Positions 1 to 7,924 of a stretch of 23,019 nt of DNA are shown here, in pieces; the first letter of the stretch is position 1, and the number at the start of each line of letters is the position of its first letter. Location of the stretch: the NCBI GenBank assembly GCA_028288395.1, contig JAQBNV010000275.1, positions 1 to 23,019 on the forward strand, read 5' to 3'. The stretch comes from Adhaeribacter sp. Its GTDB lineage: Bacteria; Bacteroidota; Bacteroidia; Cytophagales; Hymenobacteraceae. A program made the position numbers and the translations under genes. The notes below the pieces were generated by a model. That model ran no database searches. It was not told where the DNA came from and worked only from the letters and a program-made list of their open reading frames with translations.

Positions 1-389
1 TCCAGGGGAATACCGGTCCGTTTATCCAGTACACCCACGCCCGCATTGCTGCTATTTTACGGAAAGCCGCCGAAATGGGAATTAATGCCAGCCAGGATAG
101 CTTTGATCAATTAAATAACCTGCACGAAACCGAAGCGGAAGTAATTGCCTTGCTGGCAACTTACCCCAAAGTGGTGGCGGAGGCGGCCGGGTTGTTTGCG
201 CCTTCAGTCATCGGGCAGTATGCCTACGAACTGGCCAAGGCTTATAACCGTTTTTATACGGAAGTTTCTATTTTCCAGGAAACAAATCCGGCTGCGCTGG
301 CCTTTCGGGTAGCTCTTTCAAATAAAGTGGCTCAAACTATTAAAAACGCCATGCGTTTGCTGGGAATAGATGTGCCTGACCGCATGTAA
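1..389 (+). CDS. argS: Arginyl-tRNA synthetase, C-terminal fragment (5' end outside window)
   Basis: ArgRS charges tRNA-Arg in the cytoplasm. Only the last ~129 codons are present; the frame is open from base 3, so the gene begins left of the window. The visible part starts with GNTGPFIQYTHARI, the conserved class Ia ArgRS segment at the end of the catalytic core. It continues through the helical DALR anticodon-binding domain (LAKAYNRFYTEVSIF, ALSNKVAQTIKNAMRLLGI) and ends in VPDRM, close to the VPERM-type C-terminus usual for the family. The in-frame ATG at base 75 is internal, not a start. The following lipoprotein gene begins 21 nt downstream with no terminator visible, so the two may be co-transcribed. 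Confidence 0.95.
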   Translation, partial: QGNTGPFIQYTHARIAAILRKAAEMGINASQDSFDQLNNLHETEAEVIALLATYPKVVAEAAGLFAPSVIGQYAYELAKAYNRFYTEVSIFQETNPAALAFRVALSNKVAQTIKNAMRLLGIDVPDRM

Positions 390-410
390 TGAAAATAAAT
401 TTAAATATCT

Positions 411-1037
411 ATGCAACCTGGTTTGTTTAAAATTCGCCAAAAACTATTTTGGGTTTTAGTAGTATGCATGGGAATGGTTGCCTGCGGGCAGCCCCACAAA
501 AATAATAACGCCAATACCATGGAAGATAATAACAGTATTCAGATTAGTGAAAACGCGCAAAAGCCCTCTATTTATGATTTTGAATTCAAGACCCTGGATG
601 GGGTGCTTTTTCCGCTAAACGAATTCAAAGGCCGTAAGATGCTCATCGTTAATGTGGCTTCGGAATGCGGCTATACCCCCCAATATAAAGAACTACAGGC
701 ACTTTATGATAAATACGGTTCTAAAGTAGTAGTACTCGGTTTTCCGGCGAATGATTTTGGCGGGCAGGAACCTGGCACCAACGAAGAAATAGCTACTTTT
801 TGCGAACGCAATTACGGGGTACAGTTCCCAATATTTCAAAAAATTGAAGTTACAGGCCCCAATGCGCATCCTTTATACAAATGGCTGTCGGATAAATCGC
901 TGAACGGGGTAACGGATGAGGCGCCCACCTGGAATTTTTGTAAGTACCTTATCGATGAAAATGGCCAGGTAATAAAATTCTTCCCATCAAAAGTGGCGCC
1001 GCTCAGTGCCGATATCATAGATGCTATTGCCGGTTAA
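411..1037 (+). CDS. Glutathione peroxidase family protein, predicted lipoprotein
   Basis: This 208-residue thiol peroxidase should reduce hydrogen peroxide or organic hydroperoxides. The N-terminus is a lipoprotein-type signal: basic residues, a hydrophobic stretch (WVLVVCMG) and a lipobox-like MVAC with Cys25. A polar, Asn-rich linker (~26-50) follows, so the enzyme is probably membrane-anchored outside the cytoplasm. The GPx domain spans ~53-207. The catalytic tetrad is visible: Cys86 in NVASECGYT, Gln119 in FGGQEPGT, and Trp174-Asn175 in TWNF. It is the Cys-type rather than the selenocysteine-type enzyme. Cys131 (TFCERNYG) is the usual second conserved cysteine. FPANDFGG carries Asp where FPCNQFGG-type sequences have Gln, a mild deviation. 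The gene lies between argS and menA on the same strand, with short gaps. Confidence 0.93.
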   Translation: MQPGLFKIRQKLFWVLVVCMGMVACGQPHKNNNANTMEDNNSIQISENAQKPSIYDFEFKTLDGVLFPLNEFKGRKMLIVNVASECGYTPQYKELQALYDKYGSKVVVLGFPANDFGGQEPGTNEEIATFCERNYGVQFPIFQKIEVTGPNAHPLYKWLSDKSLNGVTDEAPTWNFCKYLIDENGQVIKFFPSKVAPLSADIIDAIAG

Positions 1038-1067
1038 AAACGGCTTTTATTTGCCTAAATAAATTCA

Positions 1068-1979
1068 GTGGAGAAAACTGGTAAATTTAAAGCCTGGCTT
1101 TCGGCATTCCGGTTACGCACCTTGCCGCTGGCGCTGGCGAGTATTGGCATGGGTAGTTTTTTAGCTGCCGCCGATGGTGCGTTTAAAATAAAAGTAGTAG
1201 CCTGGAGTATGCTTACCACCTTGCTATTACAAATATTATCGAACCTGGCCAACGATTACGGCGATACCAAACACGGCGCCGACAGTGAACACCGGCAAGG
1301 ACCCAAAAGGGCGGTACAAGCTGGCCTTATTACGGCTAAGCAAATGCAACAGGCGATGGGTCTCTTTGCTTTGCTTTCGCTCTTATCAGGGTTGATGTTG
1401 CTCTGGACAGCCTTTGGTACGGACGGTTTTTACCTTTTTCTGCTTTTTTTAATTCTGGGGTTAGCGGCCATTTGGGCGGCTATTAACTATACGGCCGGGG
1501 ACCGGCCGTACGGCTATGCCGGCTTGGGTGATCTTTCCGTTTTTTTGTTTTTCGGTTTACTTGGAGTAGGAGGAACCTACTTTTTGCAAACCCAGTATTT
1601 AAACTTTCATATTTTATTACCTGCCGCCAGCTTAGGCTTTTTTTCGATGGCCGTGCTCAACGTGAATAATATCCGCGATATCGATTCGGATCGCTTGGCC
1701 GGTAAATATTCCCTGCCGGTGCGGCTGGGGCCCATCAAAGCCCGCATTTACCATCTGGGTTTATTAACGGCTGGCTTTTTTTGTGCCCTGCTTTTCTCCT
1801 TGTTTACCCATTATAGCAACTGGCAGTTTTTATTTCTGCTGGCCTTACCGCTGCTGGGGTTTAATGGCTGGCAGGTTTGGCGCATCCGGCAATCGAATGC
1901 CCTCGATCCCTACTTAAAACAAATGGCGCTTACCACTTTGGTATTCGTTGTTTCTTTCGGGATAGGCTTATTGCTTTAA
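1068..1979 (+). CDS. menA: 1,4-dihydroxy-2-naphthoate polyprenyltransferase (MenA)
   Basis: MenA is an inner-membrane UbiA-family enzyme. It attaches a polyprenyl chain to 1,4-dihydroxy-2-naphthoate, giving demethylmenaquinone. The 303-residue product is mostly hydrophobic with about eight membrane segments. The first Mg-diphosphate motif is NDYGDxxxGxD at residues 62-72, and the second is NNIRDIDSD around 200-208 (Asn201, Asp204, Asp208); both are arranged as in MenA. RLRTLPLAL at 15-23 is also typical. Translation must start at GTG 1068, because an in-frame stop lies at 1056-1058 and no earlier start codon exists between them. It follows the peroxidase gene by 30 nt. Functionally it supplies the quinone used by the complex I genes further right, although the loci are not adjacent. 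Confidence 0.94.
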   Translation: MEKTGKFKAWLSAFRLRTLPLALASIGMGSFLAAADGAFKIKVVAWSMLTTLLLQILSNLANDYGDTKHGADSEHRQGPKRAVQAGLITAKQMQQAMGLFALLSLLSGLMLLWTAFGTDGFYLFLLFLILGLAAIWAAINYTAGDRPYGYAGLGDLSVFLFFGLLGVGGTYFLQTQYLNFHILLPAASLGFFSMAVLNVNNIRDIDSDRLAGKYSLPVRLGPIKARIYHLGLLTAGFFCALLFSLFTHYSNWQFLFLLALPLLGFNGWQVWRIRQSNALDPYLKQMALTTLVFVVSFGIGLLL

Positions 1980-1982
1980 AAA

Positions 1983-2014
1983 CACCTCAGTAATTTATTA
2001 AACCCTCAGGTGCC
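1983..2014. terminator. Weak inverted repeat between convergent menA and helicase genes
   Basis: A CACCT ... AGGTG inverted repeat (5-bp arms, AT-rich loop) brackets the 26-nt gap between the menA stop and the helicase stop. It could act as a weak bidirectional terminator. The stem is short and no clear T-tract follows. Confidence 0.2.
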
Positions 2015-3307
2015 GGAAACCGGTGGCTTGGGCGAAGAACTATCTTTTTCCCGCTGGTTGTTTGTACGGGGCTGGAAAGGCTTTTTCTTGCGGTCAGAAC
2101 CGGAATGCCGGTTTTTATTTCGGTTAGGAGCAGAGGCCGGTTTGCGGGCTGTTGGATCATACGCCGGGCCTTCTCCTAAATCAGCCGGAATAGGTAATTT
2201 TGGCAATACTTTTTCTATTAACTGTTCGATGCGTTTAATGCGGTATTGTTCTTTCTCGCTGATAAACGTAATAGCGGTACCGGTAGTAGAAGCCCGGGCC
2301 GTACGACCAATGCGGTGAACATAATCTTCGGCATCATGCGGAACATCAAAATTAATAATATGGCTGATATTGTCTACGTCAATGCCGCGGGATAAAATAT
2401 CGGTAGCTACCAGAATCTTGAACTGTTTGTTACGGAAGCCCTGCATGGCTGCTTCCCGTTCTTCCTGGGTCCGGTCCGACATGATGCCTTCGGCGGAATG
2501 CCCCATCCGGCGAACGGCCTTTACAATATCGTTTACAGCTGATTTGCGCGAAGTAAAAATAATCATGCTCTGCACATCCAACTCCTGGATTAAGTGTTGC
2601 AGCAAAGGTAATTTCTGCTTGTCGTAAACAATATAGCTGCGTTGGTCAATGCCTTCGGCGGGTTTAGAAACCGCTAAACTTATCTCAATAGGGTCCTGTA
2701 ATATTCGGCGGGCCAGTTCCCGTATTTTACTTGGCATGGTTGCCGAAAACAGCAGGGTTTGTCTTTTCTGGGGCAAATCGCGCACAATCCGCATGATATC
2801 GTCCATGAAACCCATGTCCAGCATCTTGTCGGCTTCATCCAGTATCAGGTATTCCAGCTTATCCAGATTCACATAGCCCATATTCATGTGGGCAATAAAC
2901 CGGCCCGGCGTGGCTACAATAATATCGGCGCCACTGGTGATAGCTTTTTTCTGGGCGTCCCAACTATCGCCTTTATTGCCGCCGTAAATGGCAATCGACT
3001 GGGCTGGTACAAAATAAGCAAAGCCTTCTATTTGTTCGTCTATTTGCTTGGCCAACTCCCGGGTTGGCACCAGAACCAGCGTGCTGGTATGGTCATGGTT
3101 GGCGTGCGATATTCGGTCGAGCAGCGGTAATAAATAGGCGGCGGTTTTGCCGGTACCCGTTTGGGCGCAGGCAATCAGGTCTTTGTTGGCCAGAATTTCC
3201 GGTATGGCTCTTACCTGTATAGGTGTCGGCGTTTTATAACCCATAGCCTGAATACCGGCTAGTAAATCCTGGTGTAAATTAAAAGCTTCGAATGTTTCTT
3301 CGCTCAT
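2006..3307 (-). CDS. DEAD-box ATP-dependent RNA helicase (RhlE-like)
   Basis: This 433-residue cytoplasmic helicase should unwind RNA in ribosome assembly, decay or cold adaptation. All core motifs are seen: Q motif (Phe9 ... TPTPIQ ending at Gln31), motif I AQTGTGKT (48-55), Ia PTRELA (81-86), GG (109-110), TPGR (133-136), DEAD (157-160), SAT (188-190). In RecA domain 2 come RGIDVDN and HRIGRTAR. After ~375 there is a basic, low-complexity tail rich in Lys, Arg, Asn, Ser and Pro, as in RhlE/DeaD-type proteins that use a disordered tail to bind RNA. The closest style is RhlE, but the exact paralogue cannot be settled. The gene converges on menA (26-nt gap) and is divergent from yebC. Confidence 0.95.
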   Translation of the reverse strand: MSEETFEAFNLHQDLLAGIQAMGYKTPTPIQVRAIPEILANKDLIACAQTGTGKTAAYLLPLLDRISHANHDHTSTLVLVPTRELAKQIDEQIEGFAYFVPAQSIAIYGGNKGDSWDAQKKAITSGADIIVATPGRFIAHMNMGYVNLDKLEYLILDEADKMLDMGFMDDIMRIVRDLPQKRQTLLFSATMPSKIRELARRILQDPIEISLAVSKPAEGIDQRSYIVYDKQKLPLLQHLIQELDVQSMIIFTSRKSAVNDIVKAVRRMGHSAEGIMSDRTQEEREAAMQGFRNKQFKILVATDILSRGIDVDNISHIINFDVPHDAEDYVHRIGRTARASTTGTAITFISEKEQYRIKRIEQLIEKVLPKLPIPADLGEGPAYDPTARKPASAPNRNKNRHSGSDRKKKPFQPRTNNQREKDSSSPKPPVSGT

Positions 3308-4031
3308 TTAATTATGATGTTTTTAATAAAGTGTAAAAATATGACTTTTTTCTGCTATTCAATCTTTTTCTATGATTTAATAGGTATAAATACGTAGATT
3401 TTAATTGTAACCGGAAAGGTAGAATGCACACTGATTTGGAGCTTGTTATTTCACTGTTAATGAATTATATAACATATTAAATATAAATATAATTCAATTA
3501 TATTAACCTCAAATAATATTAAGCAAACCATCTAATTAAATCTAAAAATGCCTAATGAGGATAGTGAAATATGATTGAAATCAGATAAATATATATTTAG
3601 GTAATTAAGAACCTGAAAAAGTATAGTGGCATCCTTAAGAATCTTTTAAATAGGCATAATCCGGAAGTGAATTCAATGAAGGGTGCAGACCAACTATTGA
3701 TGAACTTTAATTTGTTTCTAAATCAACTGGCTCTAGCCCCGGGTTAAGATAATAAAGGCGGCAATTTTTGCGGTCGATATTTTATTTGTTAAACTAATAA
3801 ATGGCAATCAGGCGAGGCATGCTACAATGCTGGTAAAATAAAGAATAAATAATTTAATAAAGGCGGGCGGCAGCAGCAGACGGGGTTTTACCCTGCTCTG
3901 CTGCTGCCGCCCGGTTTTGTATTACGCGGTAGTAGAAGTGGTCCATTGGATTAATAAAAGGCTCCAACTTTTGTCAAGGGCCAGAAATTAGTAAATTGAG
4001 CCACTTTATTTAACCATTAAGATTTTAATTT
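3308..4031. other. Divergent intergenic region (helicase / yebC), no gene seen
   Basis: This 724-nt spacer should hold the promoters of the minus-strand helicase and the plus-strand yebC. The left ~400 nt is very AT-rich with stops in all frames. Short ORFs such as 18- and 23-codon ATG frames are present but have no supporting features. The 12-mer TAATAAAGGCGG occurs twice (3750-3761 and 3855-3866), the second copy running into the perfect palindrome described separately. No exact TAnnTTTG box was found close to either gene, so the promoters are not assigned. Confidence 0.6.
3864..3913. repeat. Perfect 17-bp palindrome (long GC-rich stem-loop)
   Basis: The arms at 3864-3880 and 3897-3913 are exact reverse complements (GGCGGCAGCAGCAGA core), with a 16-nt loop that can itself pair GGGT with ACCC (3883-3886/3890-3893). 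The GC-rich stem stands out sharply from the AT-rich surroundings. TTTT follows on the plus side after GG; on the minus strand CCTTTATTAAATT follows. It therefore resembles an imperfect bidirectional terminator, but it lies between two divergently transcribed genes, where no known transcript should end. Confidence 0.75.
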
Positions 4032-4784
4032 ATGTCAGGTCATAGTAAGTGGTCGACGATAAAGCGCAAAAAAGGCGCTTTGGATGCCAAAAGATCAAAA
4101 GTATTTACCCGGTTAATCAAAGAAATTACCGTAGCTGTGCGCGAAGGCGGCCCCGACCCGGACGGAAACCCACGATTAAGACTAGCCATTCAGAACAGCA
4201 AAGCCGCTAACATGCCTAAAGATAACATGGAACGGGCCGTTAAAAAGGGTGCTGGTGCTGATAGCGAAACTTATACCGAAGTATTTTACGAAGGGTATGC
4301 CAGCCATGGTGTAGCCGTTTTTGTAGAGTGCCTGACAGATAATTTAAACCGCACTGTGCAGAATATCCGGTCTGCTTTTAATAAGCACGGAGGCAGCCTT
4401 AGTACCAAAGGATCGCTCGAATTTATATTTGACCGGAAAGGCGTTTTTATAATTAAGCGCAGCGACAACATAGCTTTACACGAAGATGATTTTACGCTGG
4501 AAATGATAGATGCCGGGGCCGAAGACATTGAATTTGAAGAAGAGTATATTACCGTATATTGCTCAATGGAGAATTTTGGTGCGTTGCAGAAGAAAACGGA
4601 AGAGCTTAAACTGGAAGTTGAAAATGCCGAATTGCAGCGGATTCCAAAAACCACTGTAACACTGGATGCCGAAGCCCTGAAGAAAGTAATAAAATTAATT
4701 GATGTGCTGGAAGACGATGAAGATGTACAGAAGGTATATCATAACATAGAAATGAACGAAGAAACTATGGCTGCATTGTCGTGA
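4032..4784 (+). CDS. yebC: YebC/PmpR (TACO1) family protein
   Basis: The 250-residue protein has the typical family length and the diagnostic N-terminus GHSKWSTIKRKK followed by DAKRSKVFTRLIKEI. Further family blocks are GGPDPDGNPRLRLAI, NMPKDNMERAVKKG, and YEGYASHGVAVFVECLTDN leading to NRTVQNIRSAFNKHGG. The C-terminal half is acidic, as usual, and includes a DVLEDDEDVQKVYHN ending. Family members have been described as DNA-binding transcriptional regulators and, more recently, as translation factors helping ribosomes through difficult sequences; the sequence does not choose between these. ATG 4032 fits the conserved N-terminus. The gene stands alone downstream of a long spacer, with a hypothetical gene 117 nt further on. 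Confidence 0.95.
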   Translation: MSGHSKWSTIKRKKGALDAKRSKVFTRLIKEITVAVREGGPDPDGNPRLRLAIQNSKAANMPKDNMERAVKKGAGADSETYTEVFYEGYASHGVAVFVECLTDNLNRTVQNIRSAFNKHGGSLSTKGSLEFIFDRKGVFIIKRSDNIALHEDDFTLEMIDAGAEDIEFEEEYITVYCSMENFGALQKKTEELKLEVENAELQRIPKTTVTLDAEALKKVIKLIDVLEDDEDVQKVYHNIEMNEETMAALS

Positions 4785-4901
4785 TATAGTTTTGAAATTG
4801 TAAAAATTCTTATAACTTGACGTGTATTAAAGATAAAAAAGTACAAATATAAAGGTGTTCAGAAAAACTTATATTTTCTGTAGCTTAAAGGAAGATTTAT
4901 A

Positions 4902-5579
4902 ATGGAGGATAAACTTGAAAGTATATTTGAAGGGTTAAAGCAGAAATCAACAACGAAACAAATAATTTACCGCAACACCAAAGAAACGTTTGACCAGCTC
5001 AGATTAGTGGCTGTAGATATTGTGGATCATTTAACCAAAAAAATAACCGAAGTTGATTCTAATGTAGTTATTGAGTACCGCAACATCAACGATTTCGAAT
5101 TTCAAATAAAGTTTTCCGGTGATCTCCTCATTTTTGTAATGCATTCCAACGTTATTACTTTTCCGGAAGACCATGAACTCATGAGTATCCCTTATGTAGA
5201 GGAAGATTTCCGGCGGCGCTTTTTCGGACATATCATGGCTTATAATTTTATGGCCGATTCTATAAAATATAGCCGCATGACCGATCCAGGGTATTTACTG
5301 GCCCGTTTTTTAGTTAACTATGAAAACCACTTTTACCTGGAAGGCGTAACCCAGCTCGATTTACCTTTTTCTGATATAGCCCAGGATGTAATTGATGAAA
5401 AAGCCCTCCGGCTTTTTATCGAAAGCACCATGATCGCCTCCGTTAACAACGATTTAATGGCGCCCGATCTGGACGATATTAAACGTATAACTGTTAAACA
5501 GAAAATGGAAAACCAGCAAGTAAGCCGGGGGCAGAAACTGGGTTTCAGCTTTAGTTACGAGCAGCATCAGCAAATGTAA
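4902..5579 (+). CDS. Conserved-looking hypothetical protein, 225 aa
   Basis: I do not recognise a named family. The product is soluble: no signal peptide, no membrane span and no nucleotide-binding loop. It is a mixed alpha/beta sequence with an N-terminal helical part (~1-50) and a hydrophobic beta-rich part (~57-92, ending in LLIFVMHSNVITFPED). An aromatic-rich middle (FRRRFFGHIMAYNFMADSIKYSRMTDPGYLLARFLVNYENHFYLEG) and a helical region to ~190 follow, then a polar tail (QKMENQQVSRGQKLGFSFSYEQHQQM). Its codon usage matches its neighbours and the frame is uninterrupted, so it is a real gene. AAGGAAG lies ~10 nt before ATG 4902. It follows yebC on the same strand and converges on the ABC-F gene with a 17-nt gap. 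No function is proposed. Confidence 0.85.
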   Translation: MEDKLESIFEGLKQKSTTKQIIYRNTKETFDQLRLVAVDIVDHLTKKITEVDSNVVIEYRNINDFEFQIKFSGDLLIFVMHSNVITFPEDHELMSIPYVEEDFRRRFFGHIMAYNFMADSIKYSRMTDPGYLLARFLVNYENHFYLEGVTQLDLPFSDIAQDVIDEKALRLFIESTMIASVNNDLMAPDLDDIKRITVKQKMENQQVSRGQKLGFSFSYEQHQQM

Positions 5580-5596
5580 AAGCAGCGGTTTGTTTG

Positions 5597-7486
5597 TTAA
5601 TCCATTATTTCGGATAACTCCAGCCAGCGTTCCGTTTTGGCTTCCAGTTCGGCTTCTAATTTTTTAAGGGCAATGGCGGTTTCGGTGATTTTTCGGTGGT
5701 CAACTTTTTCGCTATTCATTTCCCTAATCAGGACCGCTTTTTCTTTTTCCAATTGCTGAATGGTTTCTTCTAATATTTCAAACTCGCGCTTTTCAGTATA
5801 GGAGGGTTTCCGTTTTTTAGCAACTTCCGGGCTGGTGGCAGGCGTAGCCGGAGTAACCGTAACTTTTGCTTCGGGCTTAGTTACGTTTTTATCGGCTTCT
5901 TCCTGTAAAGCTGCATATTCCCGGTAATCAGAGTAATTGCCCGGGAAGGTAATTACCTGGCCATCGCCCTCAAACACAAATACGTGCTCTATCAGCCGGT
6001 CCATAAAATAACGATCGTGCGATACAATCAGCAGGCAGCCGCCAAAATTAAGTAAAAAGTCTTCCAGAATATTCAGGGTAATAATATCCAGGTCGTTGGT
6101 AGGCTCATCCAGAATGAGGAAGTTAGGATTTTTGATGAGTACCCGCAACAATTGCAGCCGCCGCTTTTCGCCGCCGCTCAGCTTACTGACAAAGGTATAT
6201 TGCATGGCAGGGCTAAACTGAAAATGCTGCAAAAACTGCGCTGCTGTTATGGTTTCGCCGTTGCCGGTTTCTACTACTTCGGCAATATCTTTTACAATGT
6301 CAATTACGCGCTGGTCTTCCCGGAAGGTAAGTTCCTGCTGGGTATAGTAGCCAAATACGGTCGTCTCGCCGGTGTCTATTTCGCCGCTGTCTACCTTTAT
6401 TTTGCCGATTAGCATGTTCAGGAAAGTGGTTTTGCCTGTGCCGTTCTTGCCAATAATGCCAATCCGATCCTTCTTTTTAAAGGTGTAGGAGAAATCTTCT
6501 ATTATTTTCTTGTCGCCAAAAGCTTTGCTGATGTGTTCAACCTCAATTATTTTGCCACCCTGGCGGGTCGTTTTAACCGACAGTTCCAGGTTCGTGGTGT
6601 TTACCTTCGAATTAGCCTTATCTTTTAAGTCATAAAAAGCATCAACCCTTGATTTGGATTTGGTGCCGCGGGCTTTGGGTTGCCGCCGCATCCATTCCAG
6701 TTCTTTGCGCATCAGGTTCCGGGCCTTTTCTATTTCGGCGTCCTGCACTAGTTCGCGTTCAGATTTTTTCTGAACAAAGTAACTGTAATTGCCTTTGTAA
6801 GTGAATATTTTACCCCGGTCCAGTTCGGCTATTTCGGTAGCTACCCGGTCCAGGAAATAACGGTCGTGGGTAACCATCAGCAAGGTTTGTTGCGAAGCCG
6901 CGAGTAAACCTTCCAGCCACTCAATCGTGTCCAGGTCCAGGTGGTTGGTAGGCTCATCCAGAATAAGTAAATCAGGTTCATCAATTAGTACGCGTGCCAT
7001 GGCAACCCGCTTGCGTTGTCCGCCTGACAAATGGCTAATCTGGCTATCGAGGTTGCTTATGCCTAACTGCGATAATATTTGCTTTATTTTTAATTCGTAG
7101 TCCCAGGCCTGCAAAGCATCCATCCGTTCTATCAGTTCCTGCATTCTGGCGGCGGTGGTATGGGCATCTTCCAGGCAGTGTTCATAATCCTGAATGGCAT
7201 CCAGTATTTCGTTGCCGGAAGCAAAAATAGTTTGCTGAACCGTAAATGATTCGTTGAAAACCGGTTGCTGCCCCAGAAAACCAATTTTGATGCCTTTACG
7301 CACACTCACCGAGCCAGTGTCGGGTGGGATGGAACCGGCCAGCACATTTAATAAAGTTGATTTGCCGGAACCGTTAATGCCCACCAAAGCTATTTTCTGG
7401 CCCTGGCCGATGCCAAAGTTAAGGTCCTGGAAAAGCGGCTTTTCGCCGTAAGATTTAGAAATAGATTCAGCCGAAAGGTAATTCAT
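5597..7486 (-). CDS. uup: ABC-F family ATPase, Uup-type
   Basis: This 629-residue soluble protein has two ABC ATPase domains and no membrane segments, the hallmark of ABC-F ribosome-associated factors. Domain 1 has Walker A GINGSGKS (36-43), signature LSGGQ (153-157) and Walker B LLILDEPT (~173-180) followed by NHLDLDT and the HDR switch. The charged interdomain linker (~240-300, with MRRQPKARGTKSKSRV) is followed by domain 2 with GKNGTGKT (345-352), LSGGEKRRLQ and LILDEPTNDLD. The C-terminus (~560-625) is a Lys/Glu-rich coiled coil, as in E. coli Uup, which also has nearly the same length. Roles suggested for Uup concern ribosome function and transposon precise excision; this is family knowledge. 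It converges on the 225-aa gene and is separated from the SPW gene by a 438-nt spacer. Confidence 0.93.
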   Translation of the reverse strand: MNYLSAESISKSYGEKPLFQDLNFGIGQGQKIALVGINGSGKSTLLNVLAGSIPPDTGSVSVRKGIKIGFLGQQPVFNESFTVQQTIFASGNEILDAIQDYEHCLEDAHTTAARMQELIERMDALQAWDYELKIKQILSQLGISNLDSQISHLSGGQRKRVAMARVLIDEPDLLILDEPTNHLDLDTIEWLEGLLAASQQTLLMVTHDRYFLDRVATEIAELDRGKIFTYKGNYSYFVQKKSERELVQDAEIEKARNLMRKELEWMRRQPKARGTKSKSRVDAFYDLKDKANSKVNTTNLELSVKTTRQGGKIIEVEHISKAFGDKKIIEDFSYTFKKKDRIGIIGKNGTGKTTFLNMLIGKIKVDSGEIDTGETTVFGYYTQQELTFREDQRVIDIVKDIAEVVETGNGETITAAQFLQHFQFSPAMQYTFVSKLSGGEKRRLQLLRVLIKNPNFLILDEPTNDLDIITLNILEDFLLNFGGCLLIVSHDRYFMDRLIEHVFVFEGDGQVITFPGNYSDYREYAALQEEADKNVTKPEAKVTVTPATPATSPEVAKKRKPSYTEKREFEILEETIQQLEKEKAVLIREMNSEKVDHRKITETAIALKKLEAELEAKTERWLELSEIMD

Positions 7487-7490
7487 AATA

Positions 7491-7498
7491 CAAAGTTA
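7491..7498 (-). promoter_or_regulatory. Bacteroidota-type -7 box directly before the uup start
   Basis: On the minus strand TAACTTTG, an exact TAnnTTTG match, ends only 4 nt before ATG (7486-7484). An imperfect -33 candidate, TTTC, lies about 20 nt further upstream. If used, it would give a leaderless or nearly leaderless mRNA. Confidence 0.4.
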
Positions 7499-7825
7499 CC
7501 TAAAAATGCCCAATGCCCGAAAGAGAAAAATAAACCGATATGTGAATTTGTGAATTATTTGCCATAACCGGTGGCCGAAGAATATTTAAATATCTTGTTT
7601 ATTATTTATCTGGAATATCTATCAGGTGTAAACATTGGGTTATGTTTATAATGATATAAGTGTTGGTCAGAAGCACGATTTCGGACGTTTTTGTCAAAAT
7701 TATATAAAGGACTCGTAGCTTAAATTTAGGTTTGGTAATCGGTTATGCTTTTGTCCTGGCTTAACTCCTGAACATTCCACTTTAATCTATCGCAATTATC
7801 GGTTGTTATACCTGGGGCACATAGG

Positions 7826-7874
7826 GTGCGTAAACAAAAAAGGCCGGTTTTTCCGGCCTTTTTTGTTTACGCAC
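7826..7874 (-). terminator. Strong Rho-independent terminator after the SPW gene (symmetrical)
   Basis: The perfect 22-bp arms are 7826-7847 and 7853-7874 with a 5-nt T loop on the plus strand. The centre is GGCCGG/CCGGCC flanked by A6 and T6, the classic A-tract, GC stem, T-tract layout, which works in both directions. It lies 51 nt past the stop of the minus-strand SPW gene, so that gene is the natural user. Confidence 0.92.
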
Positions 7875-7924
7875 GTTTTCATTACGCAAGTTGTTTGTCT
7901 GTTCTAATCAATAACCGCTAATTA

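Larger units (their letters stand above)
7487..7924. other. Intergenic spacer between uup and the SPW gene
   Basis: This 438-nt AT-rich stretch holds the uup promoter candidate at its left end and a strong terminator for the SPW gene at 7826-7874. A TAGGTTTG box occurs on the plus strand near 7727, with no gene after it and no -33 element at the right distance. No coding sequence was seen. Confidence 0.6.

Noticed and set aside
2759..3130. 123-codon plus-strand frame opposite the helicase
   Set aside because: It covers the helicase motifs I to VI in antisense and looks like a codon-bias shadow.
3430..3750. Short ATG frames of 18 and 23 codons in the helicase-yebC spacer
   Set aside because: No ribosome site, promoter box, hydrophobic or toxin-like pattern, and such lengths are expected by chance.
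3740..3866. Two copies of TAATAAAGGCGG as a start of a CRISPR or direct-repeat array
   Set aside because: There are only two 12-nt copies 105 nt apart, with no further units and no cas genes in the window.
4286..4654. 122-codon minus-strand frame opposite yebC
   Set aside because: It is a compositional shadow of yebC; the Ser/Cys-rich product has no motif and yebC is unambiguous.
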